From: Megasphaera sp. MJR8396C | GTDB taxonomy: Bacteria; Bacillota; Negativicutes; Veillonellales; Megasphaeraceae | Direction: 5' to 3' | Assembly: GCF_001546855.1 (NCBI RefSeq) | Contig: NZ_KQ958188.1 | Span: forward strand, 1-38,061 | Length of the DNA: 38,061 bases | Notes under the pieces: model-generated | Seen by the model: the letters and a program-made list of their open reading frames with translations, nothing else | Database searches by the model: none | Told to the model about the DNA's origin: nothing | Translations under genes and position numbers: made by a program | In this document: one piece after another, positions 17,032-25,351 of the stretch | How positions within the stretch are numbered: the first letter of the stretch is position 1 | Layout of the letters: every line of letters starts with the position of its first letter

Positions 17032-17060
17032 TTGACGAATGTCCGCGATAGGTATATAGT
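17032..17060 (+). promoter_or_regulatory. Promoter ahead of the TnpB relic and dapB
   Basis: TTGACG (17032-17037), a 17-base spacer and TATAGT (17055-17060). Transcription would begin near 17067, cross the whole element relic and enter dapB, giving a leader of nearly 290 bases. Confidence 0.6.
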
Positions 17061-17170
17061 TAAAGATAATTTTAAAATGGACGTGTCCGACATGTGGCAT
17101 GCATCATCATCGTGATAAGAACGCGGCCATAAATATTCGAGAAGAAGCGAAACACATCGCGCTAGCTTGA
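17060..17170 (+). pseudogene. C-terminal fragment of TnpB (IS200/IS605 OrfB)
   Basis: Frame 17060-17170, between a TAG (17057-17059) and a TGA (17168-17170), reads [17 protein letters not shown] followed by [19 protein letters not shown]. This is the end of TnpB: the second half of its zinc finger (WTCPxCG) and the third RuvC motif (RDxNAAxNI, with the catalytic Asp). Everything upstream of the zinc finger is missing, so it is inactive. A second frame downstream (17167-17307) contains IPWGARESTPVER and EAGSSRFYKRG, like TnpB tails that run to the right end, which suggests a frameshift as well. Confidence 0.88.
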
Positions 17171-17307
17171 TGATATCTGGTATACCGTGGGGCGCACGGG
17201 AATCTACGCCTGTGGAGAGAGTGTCAGACATCGCAATCCCTCGGGATTACGATGCAGTTCTCGCCGAAGCAGGAAGCTCCCGCTTCTATAAGCGGGGGTA
17301 CGTTCAC
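17171..17307 (+). mobile_element. Right end / omega-RNA 3' region of the IS200/IS605-type relic
   Basis: Downstream of the TnpB fragment is a GC-rich structured stretch. It has a hairpin AATCC/GGATT (17235-17248) and a terminal hairpin CCCGCTT-CTAT-AAGCGGG (17279-17296), followed by GGTACGTTCAC (17297-17307). A subterminal hairpin followed by TTCAC is the layout of a right end in this family. In intact elements this DNA also encodes the 3' scaffold of the guide (omega) RNA, with the guide being the bases just beyond the right end, here from 17308. The left end is lost, so it cannot move by itself. Confidence 0.7.
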
Positions 17308-17352
17308 AATGGAAATACGCCATCAAATTATAAAACTACAGGGGGAATCAAT

Positions 17353-18150
17353 ATGCTTCGTGTATTAGTCAATGGGGCAGACGGCCGCATGGGAAGCCAG
17401 GTCGTCAAAGCCGTCTTTGAAGATCCGGAACTGACCGTTGCCGGCGGTGTCAGCATTACTCACGTCGGAGAAGATGTCGGGGAAGTCGCCGGTGTCGGCC
17501 ATTTGGGCCTTGCCATCGAAGGCGATTTTGCCAAAGCCCTTGAGGATATCAAACCGGACGTCGTCGTTGATTTTACGACGCCGGCTGTCATTTTTAAAAA
17601 TGCCAAAACCTGCATAGCGCACGGCGTCAACATGGTCGTCGGCACGACGGGTCTTACGGCCGAACAGCGCCACGAACTTCACGCCCTTGCTTTAGAAAAG
17701 AAGACCAGTATCTTCATTGCGCCGAACTTTTCCATCGGTGCCGTCTTGATGATGAAGTTGTCGACGGAAGTCGCACCCTATCTTCCGGACGTCGAAATCA
17801 TCGAACTCCACCACAATAATAAACTCGACGCTCCGTCGGGGACGGCCATCATGACCGCCGATAAGATTGACGAAGCGCGGAAAGCAGCCGGTGCTCAGCC
17901 GGCGCCGGACAAGACCCATGAAAGCCTGGACGGTGCCCGTGGTGCCTCCGTTGCCGGCATTCCCATTCACAGTGTCCGCCTGCCGGGCTACGTCGCCCAC
18001 CAGCAGGTCCTCTTTGGGGGATACGGCGAGTTGCTCACCATCCGTCACGATTCGATCGACCGTAAATCTTTCATGCCCGGCGTCATCTTAGCCGTCAAAA
18101 AGGTAAGCTCCCGTCCGGGACTCGTCTTCGGACTGGAAAACTATTTATAA
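17353..18150 (+). CDS. dapB: 4-hydroxy-tetrahydrodipicolinate reductase
   Basis: The second dedicated enzyme of DAP/lysine synthesis; it reduces HTPA to tetrahydrodipicolinate with NAD(P)H. The 265-aa protein has the nucleotide-binding GADGRMGS near the N-terminus and the signature ELHHNNKLDAPSGTA. The ATG at 17353 follows GGGGGAATCA; the open frame extends 62 codons upstream, but that part is the insertion relic and not dapB. It starts the dapB-asd-dapA operon. Confidence 0.96.
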   Translation: MLRVLVNGADGRMGSQVVKAVFEDPELTVAGGVSITHVGEDVGEVAGVGHLGLAIEGDFAKALEDIKPDVVVDFTTPAVIFKNAKTCIAHGVNMVVGTTGLTAEQRHELHALALEKKTSIFIAPNFSIGAVLMMKLSTEVAPYLPDVEIIELHHNNKLDAPSGTAIMTADKIDEARKAAGAQPAPDKTHESLDGARGASVAGIPIHSVRLPGYVAHQQVLFGGYGELLTIRHDSIDRKSFMPGVILAVKKVSSRPGLVFGLENYL

Positions 18151-18180
18151 ATAAAGAACCATGAGGAAAGGAAGTTTGTT

Positions 18181-19218
18181 ATGACGAAAGAACCGGTAGT
18201 AGCGATTTTAGGTGCCACAGGTGCCGTAGGCCAAGAATTTATCCGCCTGATTGAAGAACGAAAATTCCCGTACAGCCAATTGAAGTTGTTGGCATCCCAC
18301 CGTTCGGCTGGTAAGAAGCTGATGGTCAATGGGAAGGAATACACCGTTGAAGAAGCCAAGCCGGAATCCTTCGATGGAGTCGATATCGGACTCTTTGCCG
18401 GCGGCTCGGTCAGTAAAGAATTGGGACCGGAAGCGGCTAAGCGCGGCTGCGTCGTCATCGACAACTCCAGTACCTTCCGCATGGATCCCAACGTCCCCTT
18501 GGTCGTTCCCGAAGTCAATCCCGAAGACATTGCCCTTCACAAGGGCATCATTGCCAATCCGAACTGCTCGACGATTATCATGCTCATGGCCTTAAAGCCC
18601 ATCCACGATCTGTCGCCGATCAAACGGATCATCGTCAGCACCTATCAGGCCGTTTCCGGTGCCGGAAAAGAAGGCCTCGACGAACTGCGTGAAGAAACGG
18701 AAGCCTTCCTTGCCGGTCGGGACATGGAACCGAAGATCCTGCCCAGCAAGAGCCTGCCGAAACACTATCCCATTGCCTTTAATCTGATTCCGCAAATCGA
18801 CAAGTTTGTAGAAGACGATTATACCAAGGAAGAAATGAAGATGGTCAACGAAACGCACAAGATGCTTCACGATGACTCCATTGCCATTACGGCGACGACG
18901 GTCCGCGTTCCCGTCTTCCGCAGCCATGCTGAATCGATTTATGTGGAAACGGCCGATGAATTGACCGTCGATGCCGTTCGCAAGGCCATCGATGCCTTCC
19001 CGGGCGCTCAGGTTCAGGACGATCCGGCAGCGATGGAATACCCCATGCCTTTATTTACGTCGGAAAAATACGACTGCTACGTCGGCCGTATCCGCAAGGA
19101 TTTATACAATCCCAAGGCGGTCAACCTCTGGGTTTCCGGCGATCAGATCCGCAAGGGCGCAGCCCTCAATGCCCTGCAGATTGCGGAATACATGCTGGAT
19201 CACGACATGATTCACTGA
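18181..19218 (+). CDS. asd: Aspartate-semialdehyde dehydrogenase
   Basis: It reduces aspartyl phosphate to aspartate semialdehyde, the branch point to DAP, lysine, threonine and methionine. In the 345 aa are an N-terminal GATGAVGQ loop, the catalytic Cys129 in ANPNCSTI, and STYQAVSGAGKEG. It begins 30 bases after dapB with a GAGGAAAGGA RBS and is followed by dapA, which uses its product. Confidence 0.96.
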   Translation: MTKEPVVAILGATGAVGQEFIRLIEERKFPYSQLKLLASHRSAGKKLMVNGKEYTVEEAKPESFDGVDIGLFAGGSVSKELGPEAAKRGCVVIDNSSTFRMDPNVPLVVPEVNPEDIALHKGIIANPNCSTIIMLMALKPIHDLSPIKRIIVSTYQAVSGAGKEGLDELREETEAFLAGRDMEPKILPSKSLPKHYPIAFNLIPQIDKFVEDDYTKEEMKMVNETHKMLHDDSIAITATTVRVPVFRSHAESIYVETADELTVDAVRKAIDAFPGAQVQDDPAAMEYPMPLFTSEKYDCYVGRIRKDLYNPKAVNLWVSGDQIRKGAALNALQIAEYMLDHDMIH

Positions 19219-19242
19219 GATCACGATGGGAGATGAATCTTT

Positions 19243-20124
19243 ATGTTAACTTTTCCGAACATCATTATTGCCATGATAACGCCTTTCAACCAGGACGGTT
19301 CCGTCAACTATGAAGCCGCTGTCGAACTGGCCAAGAAGTATGCCGACGATGGTTCGGGCATCCTCCTCGGCGCTACGACCGGCGAAGGTGCCGTCATGAC
19401 CGAAGATGAAAAGCTCAAGCTTTTTAAACTCGTTGCCGACGAATTGAAAGGCAAGACCCTGATCATGGGCAATGTCGGTACCAATAATACGATTGAATCC
19501 ATTGCCATGGCCAAAAAGGCCGAAGCTACCGGTGTCGATCTCTTGTTGTGCATCGTACCGTATTACAATAAACCGAACCAGGATGGCTGTTATGCCCATT
19601 TTTCGGCCATTGCCAAGGCGACGTCGCTGCCGCTTTTCATCTACAACGTACCGGGCCGTACGGGCGGCAGCATCGAACCGGAAACGGTCTGTCGCTTAGC
19701 TCGTGACTATGACAACATCATCGGTCTCAAAGACGCCAGCGGCAACCTCGACTTTGCCGGCTACGTCGCAGCCAATGCCCCGGAAGGCTTCCACCTCTAC
19801 AGCGGTGAAGACAATTTGACACTGCCCATCATCGCCGTCGGCGGGGAAGGCGTCATTACCGTTGCCGGCCACGTCATCGGCAAGGAAATGGACTCCATGA
19901 TTCAGGCTTATAAAGACGGCGACGTCAAAAAGGCAGCCTCCCTTCATCAGAAGTACCTGCCCTTCATGAAAGGCGTCTTCTGCACCGTAAGCCCCGTTCC
20001 CATCAAGACCATGGTCAATATGCTCGGTTTTCCTGCCGGCCCCCTTCGCCTGCCCTTAGTCGAAGCTAACCCGGAAATCCGCGAAAAATGCAGCCAGTAC
20101 CTGAAAGACATCGGAAAATTATAA
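19243..20124 (+). CDS. dapA: 4-hydroxy-tetrahydrodipicolinate synthase
   Basis: It condenses aspartate semialdehyde with pyruvate. The 293-aa TIM-barrel protein has the Schiff-base Lys163 (GLKDASGN), Tyr134 (FIYNVPGRTG) and the GATTGEGAVMT loop. It is the last gene of the operon, closed by a strong terminator at 20133. With dapB and asd it covers three consecutive steps toward meso-DAP for the cell wall and lysine. Confidence 0.96.
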   Translation: MLTFPNIIIAMITPFNQDGSVNYEAAVELAKKYADDGSGILLGATTGEGAVMTEDEKLKLFKLVADELKGKTLIMGNVGTNNTIESIAMAKKAEATGVDLLLCIVPYYNKPNQDGCYAHFSAIAKATSLPLFIYNVPGRTGGSIEPETVCRLARDYDNIIGLKDASGNLDFAGYVAANAPEGFHLYSGEDNLTLPIIAVGGEGVITVAGHVIGKEMDSMIQAYKDGDVKKAASLHQKYLPFMKGVFCTVSPVPIKTMVNMLGFPAGPLRLPLVEANPEIREKCSQYLKDIGKL

Positions 20125-20132
20125 AATCTATG

Positions 20133-20164
20133 AATCCCTTCGCTTCGTGCGGAGGGATTTTTTT
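20133..20164 (+). terminator. Intrinsic terminator after dapA
   Basis: ATCCCTTCGC and GCGGAGGGAT form a stem with a small loop, followed by seven T. Confidence 0.9.
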
Positions 20165-20190
20165 GACGTTTTTTATTAAAAGAGGATATA

Positions 20191-20220
20191 AAAAAAGCTC
20201 ACACAAAATGTGTGAGCTTT
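20191..20220 (-). terminator. Intrinsic terminator of tRNA-Arg
   Basis: A perfect 12-bp stem, AAAGCTCACACA (20194-20205) with TGTGTGAGCTTT (20209-20220). The T-run is on the minus strand. Confidence 0.9.
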
Positions 20221-20225
20221 CTCTG

Positions 20226-20302
20226 TGGTGACCCGGTAGGGATTCGAACCCTAGACCTACTGATTCGTAGTCAGTCACTCTATCCAGCTGAGCTACCGAG
20301 TC
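20226..20302 (-). tRNA. tRNA-Arg (anticodon ACG)
   Basis: 77 bases including an encoded CCA. The acceptor is GACTCGG with CCGGGTC, the D-arm contains GCTCAGCTGGATAGAG, the anticodon loop is CTACGAA (ACG) on an ACTGA/TCAGT stem, and the T-arm has GGTTCGAATCC. It reads CGN Arg codons after A34 deamination to inosine. Confidence 0.97.
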
Positions 20303-20331
20303 ATAAGCTTGTCGTTCCTGACGACTTATAT

Positions 20332-20360
20332 ATAATAACAAAAAATAGAGGATTTGTCAA
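20332..20360 (-). promoter_or_regulatory. Promoter of tRNA-Arg
   Basis: On the minus strand: TTGACA (20360-20355), a 17-base spacer and TATTAT (20337-20332). Confidence 0.7.
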
Positions 20361-20469
20361 TGAAGTTTCGAAAAAAAGCCTCATGTTTTTGGAAGAACGC
20401 CGCAGCTTGGGAGAGCTCCACTGACTGAAAAGTCTGCGCGATTTCGTTGTCAGGCCGGGATTCAAAGCC

Positions 20470-21357
20470 TTATGACAGATGATCGGCGATGAGACGGGCA
20501 AATAATTCCATAGCAGGGCTGACCCACTTGCTGCTGTTGTAGCCGCAGACAGCGGAGATGCGGGCATCGGTCAATTCCGTTTCTATTTCTACTAATTGGC
20601 CGTTTTGTAATTCCTTTTCGACGGCAAAGGTTGGCAGGTACGAAATGCCGACGCTGCTTTTGACTAAATTTTTAATGGTCGGGATGCTCCACAGCTCAAT
20701 GGTATGATCGAGGATGATGGACTTTCGCTGCAGGTATCTTTCGAAGATTTGACGAAAGACGCAGGTCGGTTCGTTGATGATGAAGGGCAGGGGAATCTTT
20801 TGATTGGGCGTGATAAAGTCAGCGTATTCCTTTTTGATGTCGGGCGAGGCGACCAAGGTCATGGGATAATTTCCAAAGGGCGACACGGTCAGATTGTCGC
20901 CAAAGCCGCCGACATTTTCATAGAACACGCCGAGGTCCAAGGTGCCGTCCAAGAGTTCGTTGCGGATGTCGTAGCAATTCATGGACTGCAAAAATAACTT
21001 GGCATGGGGTGCACGGTCGTGAAATTTTTTTAAAACCGGGGACAGCTTATAACAGAGCAGGGTTTCGCCGACGCCGATTCGTAAATTTCCCTTGTATTCA
21101 GACAAGTCATTTTCAAAACAGGTCAACTTTTCAACGGAGGTTAAGACGTCCGTTACATAAGGATATAACTGCTCGCCGGCCTTGGTTAACCTCATCCGCC
21201 GGCCCACCCGTTCAAACAGTTTTACCGATAATTCCTGCTCTAATTGACCGACTTGGAAGGTGATGGTCGATTGGGTGTAGTTGAGCTTTTCGGCCGCTTT
21301 GGTAAAGCCGCCTTGTTCAATGATCGTTTTAAAGGTCTGCAGGTATTTTAAGTCCAT
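20470..21357 (-). CDS. LysR-family transcriptional regulator
   Basis: A 295-aa regulator. The N-terminal winged helix is residues 1-60 (MDLKYLQTFKTIIEQGGFTKAAEKLNYTQ is cut in this record to MDLKYLQTFKTI and FTKAAEKLNYTQSTI), followed by a periplasmic-binding-fold effector domain. The ATG at 21357 is chosen because GAGGTG lies four bases before it and the helix-turn-helix then starts at the usual place. It is divergent from the MFS transporter gene, so it most likely regulates that gene and itself. The inducer is unknown. Confidence 0.93.
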   Translation of the reverse strand: MDLKYLQTFKTIIEQGGFTKAAEKLNYTQSTITFQVGQLEQELSVKLFERVGRRMRLTKAGEQLYPYVTDVLTSVEKLTCFENDLSEYKGNLRIGVGETLLCYKLSPVLKKFHDRAPHAKLFLQSMNCYDIRNELLDGTLDLGVFYENVGGFGDNLTVSPFGNYPMTLVASPDIKKEYADFITPNQKIPLPFIINEPTCVFRQIFERYLQRKSIILDHTIELWSIPTIKNLVKSSVGISYLPTFAVEKELQNGQLVEIETELTDARISAVCGYNSSKWVSPAMELFARLIADHLS

Positions 21358-21403
21358 AGACACCTCATAACAGTTCAATATAAATGAAGTTAAAAATTAA
21401 AAA

Positions 21404-21439
21404 CATCAATTTTATTTAATCATCTGTTGATGCTATACT
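21404..21439 (+). promoter_or_regulatory. Probable LysR operator and MFS promoter
   Basis: The inverted repeat CATCAA (21404-21409) / TTGATG (21427-21432) lies in the divergent gap, directly before a -10-like TATACT (21434-21439). LysR proteins commonly bind T-N11-A type dyads in such gaps; the assignment is inferred from position. Confidence 0.35.
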
Positions 21440-21475
21440 AACAGAGAAAAATAAAACTGTCAATGAGGGAGTCCT

Positions 21476-22744
21476 ATGAGTATCTTAAGAACGACACCAG
21501 ACTTACAACAACATACGTCACTGTTTCAAAGTATCGTCCTTATCATCGCCGCCTGTATCGTCCATGGCGTGATGCAGGGCGTCCACGACAATTACGGCAT
21601 TATGATGACCGGCCTCATTCCCTGCACCGGAATCGACTATGTATCGATCAGCTTTTGCATCGGCGTCGGCGCCTTGGTGTACGGTTTTGCCCAACCCTTT
21701 CTGGGAATCCTGGCTTTGAGAAAATCCCATTCCTTTGTCATCATGGTGGGCATCGTCTGTACCGTCATCGGATTGGTGGCGACGCCCTTTTGTACCAACA
21801 CACTGACCCTGTTATTTTTCTTTGGGCTCTTACTGCCCTTTGGTACGACGGGCCTTTGCTTTGGCATCATCATGGGGGCTATCACGCCGATTCTGGGGGA
21901 AAAACGGGCCGCCGTCGTTTCGGGGCTCGTCCAGGCCAGTGCCGGTATCGGCGACGCCTTGATGTCGCCGGCCTTGAATCTGGCCATTTCACGGTTTGAT
22001 ATTGCCGTTGCCATGCAGGCCTTGACCGTTCCGTTCCTGCTGATGATTCCCATCGTCATCTGGATGCACTCTTTGCGCAAAGGCCTTTCCGGCAATGAAA
22101 AGGAGGGAAGCGAGGAGGCAGTTTCTAAAAACGTATCCTTGATTCCTATGCTGCGCTTTGCTTTGAAAGATCGGGATTACCGGTTGATCGTCATCGGTTT
22201 TGGCACCTGCGGCTTTAATATGTCGATCATTGAAAGTCATTTATTTTCACAGTATCTATCCTATGGCATCGACGGCAGTACGGCGTCGCTGACCTTAACC
22301 GTCTATGGCATTGCCACCATGATCGGCGCCGCCGGGACCGGTTTTCTCGGGGCTGTATTCAAAATGAAAAACGTCTTAGGCTGCGTCTATGCCATCCGGG
22401 TGGTCATCTCCTTGGCCTTTCTGTTTTTGCCCAAATCGGTGGCCTTCGCCTTTGCGGCGACAGCCTTATTGGGCCTTTCCGGAGATGCCACGGTACCGCC
22501 GACATCGGGCATCATCAGTAAAAAATTTGGCTCCCAAAACATGGCCGTCTTATATGGCTTTACCTTGATCGGCCATCAGGTCGGCGCCTTTTTCAGTGCC
22601 TATCTCGGCGGATTTTTTGTCGATATCGGCGTCGGTTACGGGCCTCTTTGGCTGGTCAACCTTTGCTTGGCGGCCATCGCTTCGACGGCCAGTTTCCGAA
22701 TTCGAAATGAAAACGAAAGAATAGAATATAAGGGGGAATTTTAA
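21476..22744 (+). CDS. MFS transporter
   Basis: A 422-aa major facilitator protein with about 12 membrane helices and a central cytoplasmic loop (RKGLSGNEKEGSEEAVSKN). The second half contains GLSGDATVPPTSGIISKKFG and GFTLIGHQVGAFFSAYLGG, resembling MFS carriers of small carboxylates or drugs; the substrate is not identifiable. The ATG is preceded by GAGGGAG. Its stop overlaps the start of the GNAT gene (TAATG), so the two are co-expressed, probably under the LysR protein. Confidence 0.9.
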   Translation: MSILRTTPDLQQHTSLFQSIVLIIAACIVHGVMQGVHDNYGIMMTGLIPCTGIDYVSISFCIGVGALVYGFAQPFLGILALRKSHSFVIMVGIVCTVIGLVATPFCTNTLTLLFFFGLLLPFGTTGLCFGIIMGAITPILGEKRAAVVSGLVQASAGIGDALMSPALNLAISRFDIAVAMQALTVPFLLMIPIVIWMHSLRKGLSGNEKEGSEEAVSKNVSLIPMLRFALKDRDYRLIVIGFGTCGFNMSIIESHLFSQYLSYGIDGSTASLTLTVYGIATMIGAAGTGFLGAVFKMKNVLGCVYAIRVVISLAFLFLPKSVAFAFAATALLGLSGDATVPPTSGIISKKFGSQNMAVLYGFTLIGHQVGAFFSAYLGGFFVDIGVGYGPLWLVNLCLAAIASTASFRIRNENERIEYKGEF

Positions 22745-23244
22745 TGTATACGCTGGAACTTGCACAAGAGAGCGACGCTTCCTTGTGTTATGAAGTGATT
22801 GAAGCTGGAAGGGCTTTCCAAAAAGAGCAGGGCTTTGAACAATGGACCTCATCGTATCCCAACTTCGATACGATTGTCGAGGATATACAATGCCAAAAAG
22901 GTTATGTCATCAAAAACGATGGGGATATCATCGGCTATATGTGTATCGATTTTTCCGGTGAGCCGGCCTATGACGATATTAAAGGCGCCTGGAGACGCGA
23001 TACGCCCTATGCCGTCATCCATCGCATGGCCTTCAGCCAAAAGGCCAGAGGAAAGGGGATTGCCGGTATCGCCTTTGATCTTATTGAAAGATTTTGTTTA
23101 GAACAAGGGGTGAGAAATATCCGCGTCGATACGGATTTTCCCAATAAGCGGATGCAGCACATTTTGGAAAAACAGGGCTTTGTCCACTGCGGCGTCATCG
23201 TCTTTCAAGGCGGTGAAAAACTGGCCTACGATAAACTGCTGTAA
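22744..23244 (+). CDS. GNAT-family N-acetyltransferase
   Basis: A 166-aa acetyl-CoA-dependent acetyltransferase. The acetyl-CoA loop is QKARGKGIAG (motif A, RGxGxxG/A), with VIHRMAF before it and PNKRMQHILEKQGF near the end. The substrate is unknown. It is translationally coupled to the MFS gene, which may mean that it modifies the compound being transported; this is inference. Confidence 0.88.
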   Translation: MYTLELAQESDASLCYEVIEAGRAFQKEQGFEQWTSSYPNFDTIVEDIQCQKGYVIKNDGDIIGYMCIDFSGEPAYDDIKGAWRRDTPYAVIHRMAFSQKARGKGIAGIAFDLIERFCLEQGVRNIRVDTDFPNKRMQHILEKQGFVHCGVIVFQGGEKLAYDKLL

Positions 23245-23319
23245 GGGGCGTTTGAGACTTTCAATCGGTCCGAACTCGTCGCAGCATCTGAAGACCGTTT
23301 GAAACGAAAACGCATACAA

Positions 23320-23354
23320 AAAGGACTTGTGAACACTCGGTTCACAAGTCCTTT
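23320..23354. terminator. Bidirectional intrinsic terminator
   Basis: A perfect 15-bp stem, AAAGGACTTGTGAAC (23320-23334) with GTTCACAAGTCCTTT (23340-23354). It lies between the convergent GNAT and lipoprotein genes. Confidence 0.88.
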
Positions 23355-23377
23355 ATCGGTACGCGTATTTTCCAGAG

Positions 23378-23923
23378 TTATTTTTTCAGGTTCGGCGTGC
23401 AGTCGATGATGATCGTCCCCGACTGTTTCATAACCGTGAAGTTACCCTTCGTCGAGGAGAAGGCTTGTTCCAGCGTATCGCTGTGCCATTTCTGGACAGT
23501 CATGGTCGTACCGCCGATATCTTTCGACGAGGACGACTGTTTCTGAGCATCTTCCGGCAGGAGATCGCTGATATTCAGGTCTTCGCCGTCTTTTAAGGCA
23601 ATGGTGACCGTAACGGCACGGCCGTTTTCAAAGACGACCTGGTAGCGGCCGTTATGGAAGACACGAATCGTATCGCCCTGGGAATAGGGATGGCCCCATT
23701 CGTCTTCCCAGGCTTTTTGCGTATCGCCGATGGTCGGCAAGGTGGCGACAGCCTTTTCTTTCGATTCCGTCTGGCTCTTGGTATCCTGATTGGATTTTGT
23801 ATCCTTCGATTGCTGCTGCGTTTGGGTCTGTTCTTTTTGCTGGGAATCCGTCGGCACGGCGGTCGAGCATCCGGCCGTCAAAAGGGTACACAACATGAGG
23901 AACATGGCAAGATAACGTTTCAT
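23378..23923 (-). CDS. Lipoprotein of unknown function
   Basis: A 181-aa protein with a lipobox LTAGC (lipidated Cys19), then a Gln/Ser/Lys/Thr-rich linker (residues about 25-60) and a globular domain beginning near TLPTIGDTQKAWEDEWG. WEDEWG followed by short strands recalls small periplasmic lipoproteins, but I do not recognise a family. The start is the ATG at 23923, with GGGAGG upstream. It begins 20 bases after the helicase stop, so it is the second gene of that transcript. Confidence 0.85.
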   Translation of the reverse strand: MKRYLAMFLMLCTLLTAGCSTAVPTDSQQKEQTQTQQQSKDTKSNQDTKSQTESKEKAVATLPTIGDTQKAWEDEWGHPYSQGDTIRVFHNGRYQVVFENGRAVTVTIALKDGEDLNISDLLPEDAQKQSSSSKDIGGTTMTVQKWHSDTLEQAFSSTKGNFTVMKQSGTIIIDCTPNLKK

Positions 23924-23943
23924 AATAAAAAACCTCCCGTTCA

Positions 23944-25203
23944 TTAGCGGCGGCGGAGGTTGTCTCCGCCTTTATGGCGCTGTTTATGGCGCTTGCTTCG
24001 AGTCGTTTGATAGGTGCTGGCAGGTAACTTGTCGCGATAAGTCTTTTGCCGCTTCGGCGGGGTGCTGCTGGCTTTTACTTTGACTTGTCCCGTCAGGGTA
24101 TATTTGGTGATCGTCGCCTGGATGTTGTGTTCAATCCGGCGGACCCAATCGACATCGGCACCGGTGGCAAACATGATGGACAGGCCTTCACTGCCGGCCC
24201 GGCCCGTGCGGCCGATGCGGTGGATGTAGTAATCGACGTCGTGGGGGACGTCGAAGTTAAAGACGTGAGTAATGCCTTCGATGTCAATGCCGCGGGCGGC
24301 GATGTCGGTGGCGACCAGAATCTGGGTCTTGGCCTTGGCAAAGTCGCGCAGGACCTGGTTGCGCCGGCCTTGGGACATATCGCCGTGGAGTTCGCCGATG
24401 TTGAAGCCCTTGGCAATCAGTTTTCCGGCTAAAAGAGAGGTACGCTCTTTCGTATTGCAGAAGACGATGGCAAGATAGGGATTCATCTCGGTCAGCATCT
24501 GGCATAATTTCGGCAGTTTCTGCTCTTCGGTCATCATGTAGATCCGCTGTTCGATGTTTTCAAGCGCTATGGTGTCGCCTTCGAGAATCTTCAGGACCAG
24601 GGGATTTTGCATGTGCTTTTTGGCCAGGCCCTTGATCTTATCGGGGACGGTAGCCGAGAAGAAGAGGAGCTGCCGGCGTTTCGGCGTCAGGCCGATGAGG
24701 GTATCGACGTCTTCGAGAAAGCCCGACTGCAGCATCTGGTCGGCTTCGTCGACGATGACCCGGCGGACGCCGCTGAGGTCGAGCGAGTTGCGGCGGCAGT
24801 GATCGAGGAGACGCCCCGGTGTGCCGATGATGACCTGCGGGTGGCGGTGCAGCTTCTGGAGCTGATTTTCGATAGTTTTGCCGCCGATGAGGCTTAAGAC
24901 GTCGACGTCAAGGGCCGGAGTCAGATCGGCTGCTACGTCGGCGATTTGGCGGGCCAGTTCCCGCGTCGGTGCCAGGATGAGGACCTGTTCAGCGTGGACT
25001 TCGGTCCGGATCTGCTGCAGCGACGGCAAGAGGAAGGCCAGGGTCTTTCCCGTGCCGGTTTGAGCCTGAGCCAGTATATCCCGGCCTTTAAACAGGGCCG
25101 GGATGGCTTGTGATTGAACGGCCGTCGGTTCGTCGATTCCCTGCTTGTGGAGCAGTTCGGAAAGTTCAGACGTCAGGCCGAGAGATTGAAAATTTTTTGT
25201 CAT
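23944..25203 (-). CDS. DEAD-box RNA helicase
   Basis: A 419-aa ATP-dependent RNA helicase. Visible motifs in order are the Q motif (FQSLGLTSEL ... AVQSQAIP), AQTGTGKT (residues 47-54), PTRELARQI, TPGRLLDH, VDEADQML, FSATVP, VFCNTKERT, ATDIAARGIDI and HRIGRTGRAG. The basic C-terminus (KRHKQRHKGGDNLRRR) probably binds RNA. It resembles CshA/RhlE-type helicases used in ribosome assembly or mRNA decay. The ATG at 25203 is chosen over the longer frame because it has AAAGGGC upstream and fits family length. Confidence 0.94.
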   Translation of the reverse strand: MTKNFQSLGLTSELSELLHKQGIDEPTAVQSQAIPALFKGRDILAQAQTGTGKTLAFLLPSLQQIRTEVHAEQVLILAPTRELARQIADVAADLTPALDVDVLSLIGGKTIENQLQKLHRHPQVIIGTPGRLLDHCRRNSLDLSGVRRVIVDEADQMLQSGFLEDVDTLIGLTPKRRQLLFFSATVPDKIKGLAKKHMQNPLVLKILEGDTIALENIEQRIYMMTEEQKLPKLCQMLTEMNPYLAIVFCNTKERTSLLAGKLIAKGFNIGELHGDMSQGRRNQVLRDFAKAKTQILVATDIAARGIDIEGITHVFNFDVPHDVDYYIHRIGRTGRAGSEGLSIMFATGADVDWVRRIEHNIQATITKYTLTGQVKVKASSTPPKRQKTYRDKLPASTYQTTRSKRHKQRHKGGDNLRRR

Positions 25204-25269
25204 ATCGTGCCCTTTCTCTATAGAGTCTAACAAAGTGCTTACTAACTCTTATTATTACACAAAGCCCTT

Positions 25270-25310
25270 GTTTGCGCAAACTTTTCTTTCTTTTGGGGAT
25301 ATGGTATACT
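25270..25310 (+). promoter_or_regulatory. Palindrome and -10-like element before the membrane-protein pair
   Basis: A perfect 12-bp palindrome GTTTGCGCAAAC (25270-25281) is followed by TATACT (25305-25310). The palindrome could be an operator in the divergent gap shared with the helicase gene. Confidence 0.3.
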
Positions 25311-25351
25311 AAAGTGATTTCGTTTGCATTGTTTTAGGAGGTCTTGCATAA

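Noticed and set aside
17167-17352. N-terminal extension of dapB by 62 codons
   Set aside because: The extension is insertion-element sequence; the ATG at 17353 has an RBS and gives the normal DapB N-terminus.
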